NCBI GenBank assembly: GCA_031278315.1
Contig: JAITKS010000175.1
Coordinates: 1-21,880, forward strand
Source: Planctomycetaceae bacterium
Lineage (GTDB): Bacteria; Planctomycetota; Planctomycetia; Pirellulales; Thermoguttaceae
DNA: 21,880 nt
Reading direction: 5' to 3'
The translations under genes were made by a program, and so were the position numbers. The notes below the pieces were generated by a model. That model was not told the origin of the DNA, made no database searches, and saw nothing but the letters and a program-made list of their open reading frames with translations. Shown one piece after another: positions 13,675-20,085 of this stretch (position 1 is the stretch's first letter; every line of letters begins with the position of its first letter).

Positions 13675-13950
13675 ATGATCAATAACATTAAAAAAACATT
13701 GACAGTAAATCATGCTTGCGGAGTACATGCGAGAGTTGCAACAATTTTAGCTAAAAAGGCAAATGAATTCGTTTCAGATATAAAGCTGATAAAAGGCAGT
13801 TATGCTGCTGATTGTCGAAGTGTTCTTGATCTGTTGACGTTAGGCGCATTTAAAGGCGATAGATTGGAACTAGTTGTAATAGGAGAAGATGCAGCAGATG
13901 CAGCAGGTGCAATAACAGCTCTTTTTGATGCTGGTTTCTATGAAGAATAA
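13675..13950 (+). CDS. npr: HPr-family phosphocarrier, NPr-like
   Basis: 91 aa, normal HPr length. The phosphorylatable histidine is His18 in NHACGVHARVATILAKKA, with Arg20 behind it. A Ser sits at the HPr Ser46-like position in CRSVLDLLTLGA (about 49). The C-terminus AITALFDAGFYEE resembles that of E. coli NPr (ALFNSGFDED), and the gene follows hpf and ptsN as npr does in proteobacteria, so an NPr role passing phosphate from an EI-Ntr to PtsN is likely. It is odd in having Val where nearly all HPr/NPr have Pro after His-Ala-Arg (HARVA for HARPA). There is no Shine-Dalgarno; the leader is A/T-only, with ATTACAAAATA 15 bp before the start and a 3-codon ORF overlapping the ATG. Confidence 0.88.
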   Translation: MINNIKKTLTVNHACGVHARVATILAKKANEFVSDIKLIKGSYAADCRSVLDLLTLGAFKGDRLELVVIGEDAADAAGAITALFDAGFYEE

Positions 13951-14285
13951 ACGAAAACTTCTCTAAAAAAAATTTGTAATTACGCCGGTGAAATTTTCAT
14001 AATATTCTCTAATTCTTGTAACTATTCAGCAGTTGTTATTTTTCCTCGTATTCTGGGACGGCTATAATCCGATCGCCCTTTCGGGACTGGTTTGATTAAT
14101 CCTGAAAATTACTTACTACATATAACAATGACCTGATATAACGATGACTGCAAAAATTCCACTGATATATTACAAAAAATTTAACAATTAAAACATGAAC
14201 GTTCTCAAAATAAAAATTTACGTGAACGATTACAAAATATTTCACTGATACTGATATATTGAAAGTATTATAGAGAGAGTAATAA
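13951..14285. other. Intergenic region npr-fmdE with repeat fragments, no gene
   Basis: It contains a DR3 end fragment (14065-14092, CCGATCGCCCTTTCGGGA), a reverse DR2 motif (14153-14179), a second DR2-like stretch (14231-14262) and ATTTACGTG at 14217. No ORF is supported. Confidence 0.45.
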
Positions 14286-14927
14286 ATGATACATAGCAAG
14301 ATGTTTATTTTGTCTGATTATGGAGCTGTCGGTTGTAAATTATCGCGAGAGATGATTGAATCTGTGATTTCGTTTCATGGTCATTTTTGTGTAGGTTTAG
14401 CGATTGGAATACGTGTCGGCGAATGGGTACGGCGTGAATTCGGATTCTCCGAAGATGAGGAATTAGTATCGGCAGTAGAAACTGACATGTGTGCGGTTGA
14501 CGCAATTCAATATCTTGCCGGATGTACTTTCGGCAAGGGTAATCTTATTTTTCTTGATTATGGTAAAAATGCCTATTCTTTTTTTCGCCGAAGTGATAAT
14601 AAGAATGTAAGAGTTGCACCGCGAATTGAAGACTCTGTCGAATTTATTTCAGGAAAGTTGTTATTTGATTTATCGGAACAACAAAAAAAACTTGATTCCG
14701 GCAACATCATGCAACAAACTTTAATACGTAATTCAATGATTAACCGTATTTTGGAAACAGATTTTGATCAAATGTTTTCAATCAAGCCTGCAAAAATATC
14801 TATGCCGGAGAAAGCAAGAATTCATAAAAGTTATCAATGCTCAAAATGCAAAGAGCGAGTTATGTCAACTAGACTAATAAAAGATAAAGACGGAAATTAT
14901 CTATGCAAAGAATGTAATAAAGAATAA
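14286..14927 (+). CDS. FmdE-family protein with C-terminal zinc ribbon
   Basis: 213 aa. Residues about 20-130 fit the FmdE domain (named after formylmethanofuran dehydrogenase operon protein E): FHGHFCVGLAIGIRVGEWV (30-48) with His31, His33 and Cys35, VETDMCAVDAIQYLAGCTFG (64-83) with Cys69 and Cys80, and KGNLIFLDYGKNAYSFFRR. These Cys/His residues are the conserved metal-binding set. The C-terminus is a four-cysteine ribbon (Cys185, Cys188, Cys207, Cys210; CSKCKE and CKEC), as in many FmdE proteins. The biochemical function of FmdE is not established; it occurs beyond methanogens, and no formylmethanofuran dehydrogenase or molybdenum genes are next to it. The start is supported by GAGAGAG with a spacing of 7; Met6 is an alternative. 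Confidence 0.85.
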   Translation: MIHSKMFILSDYGAVGCKLSREMIESVISFHGHFCVGLAIGIRVGEWVRREFGFSEDEELVSAVETDMCAVDAIQYLAGCTFGKGNLIFLDYGKNAYSFFRRSDNKNVRVAPRIEDSVEFISGKLLFDLSEQQKKLDSGNIMQQTLIRNSMINRILETDFDQMFSIKPAKISMPEKARIHKSYQCSKCKERVMSTRLIKDKDGNYLCKECNKE

Positions 14928-15297
14928 GCATACACATCGTTTTATGAATTTCGGTTTTATTTATTGTAACGAAAAAACAACATATAAAAATTCCTGTTGA
15001 GAAGCAAACCTTGCGTCTCTTGAATTAGTTTATTCCGTCATGCCGAGACACAAAACATTGTGTCTCAACAGAATTTTTTTTTTCGTTTTTTGCTTTTGGG
15101 CATATTCTTTATATTATTAGAGATTCCCTCTAATTATTCGGCAATATTTATATGAAAAAAAATCTTGAAAATTACTCTTGACGCCTTTTAATAGAATAGT
15201 TATTATCCGCTATCAGTAAATAAAAATAATCGATATTGTGTCGATTTGAAACTGATAAATTTACTTCAACATTACAAAAAAATGAAAGGATATAAAA
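14928..15297. other. Intergenic region fmdE to 86-aa ORF, no gene
   Basis: It contains a reverse DR1 3'-end fragment (14928-14960: on the minus strand ACCGAAATTCATAAAACGAT then GTGTATG), half a DR4 unit (15010-15021) and a DR4 hairpin with T tract (15045-15083). The rest is A/T-rich. Confidence 0.5.
15045..15083 (+). terminator. DR4 hairpin acting as a likely terminator after the FmdE gene
   Basis: GAGACACA (15045-15052) and TGTGTCTC (15059-15066) form a perfect 8-bp stem with loop AAACAT, followed by AACAGAATTTTTTTTTT. It shares CAAAACATTGTGTCTC with 19888-19904, so it belongs to a dispersed hairpin family. The gap before the T run is longer than in a classic terminator. Confidence 0.5.
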
Positions 15298-15558
15298 ATG
15301 AATTTCAACTTTTTCGAATGGATTCGCAATGGCGTAAAACAATCTGTACTCATGGGCGTAACAGACGCAGTTCAAACAATGGGAGCACCGCAAGATGACA
15401 AAACCGCAAAAGATAAAATAATGGGATTCCTACAATCAGACCTTAATAAAAACGAAGAAAATAACGTCAAAAGACGTATTCCATCACCTACATCTTCAGT
15501 ATCAACTACCAAAAAACTCGGACGTTCAATTACAGATATTAATACTGCAATAGAATAA
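15298..15558 (+). CDS. Small conserved-looking protein of unknown function
   Basis: 86 aa, not assigned to a family. The ribosome site is good (AAAGGA 10 bases upstream of the ATG), supporting a real gene. The N-terminal third, MNFNFFEWIRNGVKQSVLMG followed by VTDAVQTMG, could form an amphipathic helix with aromatic and basic residues. The rest is polar and probably flexible (Lys, Asn, Ser, Thr rich), with KRRIPSPTSS near 58-67. There is no signal peptide, membrane helix or cysteine. From memory, similar 'WIR.GV..SVL.G..DAV' small proteins exist in planctomycetes; this was not checked. It stands alone between repeat-rich gaps. Confidence 0.7.
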   Translation: MNFNFFEWIRNGVKQSVLMGVTDAVQTMGAPQDDKTAKDKIMGFLQSDLNKNEENNVKRRIPSPTSSVSTTKKLGRSITDINTAIE

Positions 15559-16108
15559 AAATTTCGGCAGCTATTCAATAGAATTTTGTAAATTTGCTGC
15601 GGTAGAAAATCAAAAATTATACTCCTCATACTTGTCCTCATACTTGAAAATTCGATTTTCATTTTTTGACAAAACAAATAGAAAATTTGCAAGATTTTAA
15701 ACTACTCTCATTTGAATTGTCGATATGAGTTGCCTGCTTACCAATTAGAAATCAAACGCATCAATGAATATGAAAATGAAGATGAATACATCCTTGTATC
15801 GCCGAAATTTATAATACGGCACATATAAATAAAAAACAAGCAACTATATCTTTCAACAAACCGAGAAATTAAAGTATGATTTAAAGTATGATTTAAAGTA
15901 TGAAGAGTATAGCCGATTCACAAATGATATTTCAACAAAACGCAACATAATTGACAACATAACCGGCAGCATAACTGATTGAATTACGGTTTGTCATAAT
16001 TATGAATGATAAATTGTAGATGTTTTGCATGGCATAACTGTTTTTTGAATTTTAATTTCAACAGTAAACTTAACCAAGTCTGCGAATACGCTGACACAAC
16101 AGTCAACT
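15559..16108. other. Intergenic region upstream of cmk, repeats, no gene
   Basis: It contains CCTCATACTTG twice (about 15622-15650), forward DR1 copy 9 (15696-15829) and a 12-bp tandem AAGTATGATTTA of 2.7 units (15872-15903). No ORF is supported. Confidence 0.5.
15696..15829 (+). repeat. DR1 copy 9, forward, long type
   Basis: TTTAAACTACTCTCATTTG, AATTGTCGATATGAGTTGCC, TGCTTACCAATTAGAAATCA, the ATGAATATGAAAATGAAG expansion, CTTGTATCGCCGAAATTTA and TAATACGGCACATATAA. Confidence 0.75.
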
Positions 16109-16852
16109 ATGAAAAACGAAGAAGTCAATTTACCTACCGGAATAATCACAATAGACGGACCAGCCGGAGCCGGTAAAAGTACAGTAGCACGTCAACTTGC
16201 CGAATTACTTTCACAAGAGTTGAAAGTAAAATTCGAATACGTTGATACAGGTTCAATGTATCGGGCGGCAACATTATATGCTATCCGAAATAATGCCGAT
16301 TGGAATAATCATAACCAAATTGCTGAATTGACAAAACAAGCAGAAATTTGTATCCTCGACGGTGAAACATTTTTGAACGGAGAAAACGTTACAAATATTG
16401 TTCGTTCACCGGAAATCACGAAATACATAAAATTCATCGCCGATAATAATATTGTCCGTTCAATTATGGTTAAACTTCAACAATCAATCGCCGATAATTT
16501 GATCAACCAAAATAGAGGCATTGTTACTGAAGGCCGCGATCAGGGAACGCTGGTATTTCCAAACGCCGATTGTAAATTTTATCTTACCGCATCGCCGCAA
16601 GAACGCACAAAACGACGCCTATCAGAATTGCAATCTCAAAAAATAACAAACGAAAATATAAATTTCAACCAAATATTAAACGACATAAACCAACGCGACG
16701 AAAGAGATAAAAAAAGAGAATTCGGCGCACTGCGCAAAGCCGATGACGCTGTCGAAATTATCACAGACGGCGTTGAAATATCAAATATCCTCGAACTCCT
16801 CGTGAAACTAATAATTCATAAATTGAATAATCGTAACGAAAAATATTTGTAA
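16109..16852 (+). CDS. cmk: Cytidylate kinase
   Basis: 247 aa, slightly longer than typical (~225). It has the P-loop GPAGAGKST (17-25), the NMP-binding YVDTGSMYRAATLYAIR, the region TKYIKFIADNNIVRSIMVKL in the domain that normally carries VSxxVxxxPxVR, GRDQGTLVFPNADCKFYLTA, ASPQERTKRR and the lid-type NQRDERDKKREFGALRKADD. It phosphorylates CMP and dCMP with ATP. The usual GRDIGTVV reads GRDQGTLV here, a mild divergence. There is no Shine-Dalgarno before the ATG. In many bacteria cmk precedes rpsA; here the next gene is a propeller protein, so that linkage is absent. Confidence 0.92.
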   Translation: MKNEEVNLPTGIITIDGPAGAGKSTVARQLAELLSQELKVKFEYVDTGSMYRAATLYAIRNNADWNNHNQIAELTKQAEICILDGETFLNGENVTNIVRSPEITKYIKFIADNNIVRSIMVKLQQSIADNLINQNRGIVTEGRDQGTLVFPNADCKFYLTASPQERTKRRLSELQSQKITNENINFNQILNDINQRDERDKKREFGALRKADDAVEIITDGVEISNILELLVKLIIHKLNNRNEKYL

Positions 16853-16866
16853 ACGCTCAAATATAT

Positions 16867-16958
16867 TTTAAACTATTCTCGCTTGATTTTTTCGGCTCGT
16901 GCCGAATAATTCATAGACGAAAAGTTAGGTTTTACAGAATAATTACAGAATAATTATA
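16867..16958 (+). repeat. DR1 copy 10, forward, shortened
   Basis: TTTTAAACTATTCTCGCTTG then TTCGGCTCGTGCCGAA, a 6-bp hairpin with a TCGT loop (16891-16906), then TTCATAGACGAAAAGTTAGG and TTTTACAGAA. The inner segment appears rearranged relative to other copies. Confidence 0.55.
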
Positions 16959-17056
16959 AATAACATTACTTGCAGCGATGTCTTTATTGTCTGTGTTACA
17001 TGTGTTCTTGTAATCCGATATATTTTTTAAATTCAAAAGAATAATTACAAAAAAAA

Positions 17057-19105
17057 ATGAAATCAAGAAATAGGAAGTTAGGAAATTTATTTGCAATTTT
17101 GTTTGCGGTAATTATTGTAACAATAATATTTTTACCATTAGTTGAAGGCAGTCAGCTTCTTTCGCCGCGTCAGATGGAACGGTTTGGATTAGTCCGAGTC
17201 TGGTACAATCAATTAGCGGTGAATAATAGTGACGTAAAATTACAGTACATTACAATTGAAGGTGATTCTCTTTTTGCGATAACAAGTGATGCTAAAATTC
17301 ATGTTCTTGATTCTGCAACGGGCAAATTACGTTGGTCGAAAGTTATTGGCAAACGCGAGTTGCAATATTTTACACCAGCTGCAAACAGCCGAGTTGTTGC
17401 TGTCGTGAATAACATTGAGTTGTTTGTTTTCGATCGAAAAAACGGTAAACTCCTGTTTTATACACCTCTGCCGAATTCTGTTGCAGTAACAGCTTGTGAA
17501 ATTAGTGAGAATTATGTTTATATTCCGATGCAAGGCGGACGAATAATTGTTTATCCGCTTGAAGAAGGCATAATGGAACAAGTATTCAACATGGAAACCG
17601 GTCAATACGAAGACGCTAATCCGGTAATTTCCAAACCGCCTGTTCCTGACAATCAATCTAATCAACTTGATCACGTAAAGGGAGACGATTCTAAAAAAAC
17701 AAAAAGCAAAGTGGCATCAATGCAGGTTGAGGTGCCGAATGATCTTGCAAGCCGTGACGAAACTATTGCTAATCTAGTTGAGAGTTTTGCAGAAACGAAA
17801 TATTCAATTCTTGCAAAACCAGAGAAACAACCCGAAGAACCGCAATTTGTGTTACGTCCGCCGTTGAATTTTCCAATGTCAACAATATCTTTCGGGGAAT
17901 TGATTATTCAACCGAAAATCAGTTCGCAGATTATAAAAATCAACCCGATTGATAATAGTTTGGGAATGCACTGGGAAATTTTAACATGGGTAAACAAAGA
18001 TGGAGATTTTCACGCTTCGATTATTCGAAATTTATCGCAAACAAAAATTGAACAGCTTTACCGAGTCAACTCGCCGACAAAAATATTCAAGCCCGAAAAT
18101 AACAATATTGCTGAACGAGATTGGAAAATAGATAAACAAATAGTTATTCGGCCGACAACAAATCAAACTGTTCCGTATTTCTATTCGGGAATAAATTTCG
18201 ACAGACAAATGATACCGGACTTGTCGATACTTGGTACGAAATCCGGTTATATTTTTGCTATCAAGAATCGTAACGGTGAAATCGCATGGCATTTTATTGG
18301 AAACGGCGCTGTTATAGAACAGATCGGTATCGTCGGAATCGATGTTTATGCTCCGACAATTCATGGAATGTACAACATAAATATATTAACCGGCAAAGAA
18401 AAATGGTACGTACCGAATATTAGTAAATTTATTTGTGCGTCTAAATCACGTGTTTACGTACAAAACAAACAACAATTACTCGTTATCCTTGATAGAAAAA
18501 ACGGCAGCAAAATTGCATCTATCGACTTGAGAAAATTTAAAGACATATTATTTAACATCGAAACAGATCGACTCTTTATCGTTGACAATTCCGGTTTAAT
18601 TCAATGTTTTGCGGAACGTCAAACTGATACTGTAAGCAACAACATTCGTTTTGGTGTAAGATCGATACCTGAAATAAGACACCGATTAAGTGCTGCACAA
18701 TATGCCGAAACAATTCGCGGAAATGATATACCAGACCTTTATTGGGTAACTTCATTAGGATTAAACGGAAAAAGAACTAATAAAGATTCAATAAATACAG
18801 ACAAAACAACCCCCGAAAATTCAGACGTAAACAATATTGACATCAATTCCAATAAAAACACAACCGAAACAGACTCTACCGAAACAAACTCTACCGAAAC
18901 AAATTCAACCGAAACAAACACTACCGAAACAAATTCAACCGAAACAGACCCTACAGAAACAGACATAACTGAAACAAATTCAACCGAAACAGACCCTACA
19001 GAAACAGATGCTACAGAAACAGATAACACAGACCAACCATTAGATATAACACCGGAATCTGATACATCAACATCTGAATTGCCCTTGCTGTCGGATAAAC
19101 ATTAA
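17057..19105 (+). CDS. Membrane-anchored PQQ-like beta-propeller protein with Thr-Glu repeat tail
   Basis: 682 aa. A basic N-terminus and one hydrophobic helix (about 10-28) anchor it or act as a signal. Propeller blades show the LDSATGKLRW (84-93), FDRKNGKLLFYTPL (125-138), NGEIAWHF (about 407), TGKEKWYVP (about 446) and DRKNGSKIASIDL (about 480) motifs of PQQ/BamB-type repeats. This fold binds ligands or serves as a scaffold; the residues do not show whether PQQ is bound and no dehydrogenase signature is visible. A polar insert (about 190-270) interrupts the blades. The C-terminus carries 11 pentapeptides TETxx (603-657), an extended acidic tail. There is no Shine-Dalgarno; ATTACAAAAA lies just before the ATG. 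Probably extracytoplasmic. BamB is unlikely given the architecture. Confidence 0.82.
   Translation: MKSRNRKLGNLFAILFAVIIVTIIFLPLVEGSQLLSPRQMERFGLVRVWYNQLAVNNSDVKLQYITIEGDSLFAITSDAKIHVLDSATGKLRWSKVIGKRELQYFTPAANSRVVAVVNNIELFVFDRKNGKLLFYTPLPNSVAVTACEISENYVYIPMQGGRIIVYPLEEGIMEQVFNMETGQYEDANPVISKPPVPDNQSNQLDHVKGDDSKKTKSKVASMQVEVPNDLASRDETIANLVESFAETKYSILAKPEKQPEEPQFVLRPPLNFPMSTISFGELIIQPKISSQIIKINPIDNSLGMHWEILTWVNKDGDFHASIIRNLSQTKIEQLYRVNSPTKIFKPENNNIAERDWKIDKQIVIRPTTNQTVPYFYSGINFDRQMIPDLSILGTKSGYIFAIKNRNGEIAWHFIGNGAVIEQIGIVGIDVYAPTIHGMYNINILTGKEKWYVPNISKFICASKSRVYVQNKQQLLVILDRKNGSKIASIDLRKFKDILFNIETDRLFIVDNSGLIQCFAERQTDTVSNNIRFGVRSIPEIRHRLSAAQYAETIRGNDIPDLYWVTSLGLNGKRTNKDSINTDKTTPENSDVNNIDINSNKNTTETDSTETNSTETNSTETNTTETNSTETDPTETDITETNSTETDPTETDATETDNTDQPLDITPESDTSTSELPLLSDKH
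18863..19027 (+). repeat. 15-bp in-frame minisatellite, 11 units
   Basis: Units are ACCGAAACAAACTCT and variants, each encoding Thr-Glu-Thr plus two of Asn/Asp/Ser/Pro/Ala/Ile/Thr. The array is exactly 165 bp and codon aligned, so gain or loss of units keeps the frame. Confidence 0.9.
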
Positions 19106-19150
19106 ATTACGAATTGTTTATAATCCTGATACTCTTTCTTTTCAGGATAA

Positions 19151-19235
19151 TACAAGAGCGTATTCAGCAACCTGTTTTCCAATAAGTAAACAGGCGGCAA
19201 TTACCGAAAATTCAAGTGAGAGTAATTTAATTTAA
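19151..19235 (-). repeat. DR1 copy 11, reverse, 5' part
   Basis: On the minus strand: AAATTACTCTCACTTG, AATTTTCGGTAATTGCCG, then CCTGTTTACTTATTGG and AAAACAGG. CCTGTTT and AAACAGG make a perfect 7-bp inner stem, the best inner hairpin of the family. Confidence 0.75.
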
Positions 19236-19245
19236 CTCAAACAAA

Positions 19246-19275
19246 TTTTTTCGTAATATATCAGTGAAATTTTTC
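19246..19275 (+). repeat. DR2 motif
   Basis: TTTTTTCGTAATATATCAGT then GAAATTTTT. Nearest relatives are 11382-11410, and the reverse complements at 2822-2840, 14153-14179 and 19549-19585. Confidence 0.65.
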
Positions 19276-19878
19276 AAAGGTTTCAAATTCATTTTTAGCT
19301 AACTCTATTTTTCATCTTATTTTTCTTAACTAAACAACCTTAGTAACCAAAGAAACCGCCGCATACCAACCTTATTACTTTATTAACAAATCATTTTTCA
19401 ATAATAAGGTAATAAGTTTTTGTGTTTTTGTGAGATTCTTTGCTGCTAAGTTTTTTAGTGTTTTTTATTGAATAGTTTTGTTCAGAAAAATAAGCTTGAA
19501 AATAATGTTAGTTGTAAAATTCATAACACCAAAAAAGTTGAAAAACAAATATTCCACTGATATAGTGCATATATTACAAAAAATTCAATTCAACTTAACA
19601 ATGATAATCAATAATGATAATCAATAATCAGCTCTAACATATTTTCGACAATTGCGGGTACTTGTGTCTTTTATTCGTGACATGGTAAAATACCCGCTAA
19701 AATTTTCACTCAATACGGCAACTTGAATCCACACTTATATTATCGAAATTCATAGGACGATGCGTGTATATGCCGGCCTCATTCGTTAAACAAAATTCAT
19801 ATACTGGAAATATACTTTTCATACTTTAAAATTCAGTTTCATTTTTCGTAACAAAAAATGTAACAAACAAAAAATTTT

Positions 19879-19913
19879 GTAGAGACTCAAAACATTGTGT
19901 CTCTACTTTTTAT
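19879..19913 (+). terminator. DR4 hairpin with T-rich tail
   Basis: GTAGAGAC (19879-19886) pairs with GTCTCTAC (19899-19906), followed by TTTTTATTTTTTG. It shares its loop and right arm (CAAAACATTGTGTCTC) with the hairpin at 15045. It may end transcripts entering from the left, but is nearly 800 bp past the propeller gene, so it may be only a repeat. Confidence 0.4.
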
Positions 19914-20085
19914 TTTTTGTAACAAAAATGAAAATTTAAGTGTGAAAAGTATAATACCGCACTTACATCATTAGAAACAACCATGCGTAAAGAGTAATTG
20001 ATAACAAATTTCAGGAAAAAATTTGATAGTAAAAATTCAGTTGATTACTGTCAGTTGTTTCCATAACTTTTATTGGAGGTTTTTT

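Larger units (their letters stand above)
19106..20085. other. 1-kb intergenic region before the oxidoreductase, repeats, no gene
   Basis: It contains reverse DR1 copy 11 (19151-19235), two DR2 motifs (19246-19275 forward, 19549-19585 reverse), an AATGATAATCA tandem (about 19599-19630), a DR1 3'-end block (19742-19770) and a DR4 hairpin (19879-19906). No ORF is supported. Confidence 0.5.

Noticed and set aside
18863..19027. CRISPR-like array
   Set aside because: Units are contiguous 15-mers without spacers and are in frame within a gene. The dispersed DR1 copies also lack regular spacing.
18739..19029. Minus-strand open frame encoding Val-Ser-Val-Glu-Phe repeats
   Set aside because: It is the antisense of the Thr-Glu minisatellite in the propeller gene; periodic sequence keeps other frames open.
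20023..20085. Upstream 21-residue extension of the oxidoreductase
   Set aside because: It would place hydrophobic residues before the Tat motif; GGAGG directly precedes the ATG at 20086.
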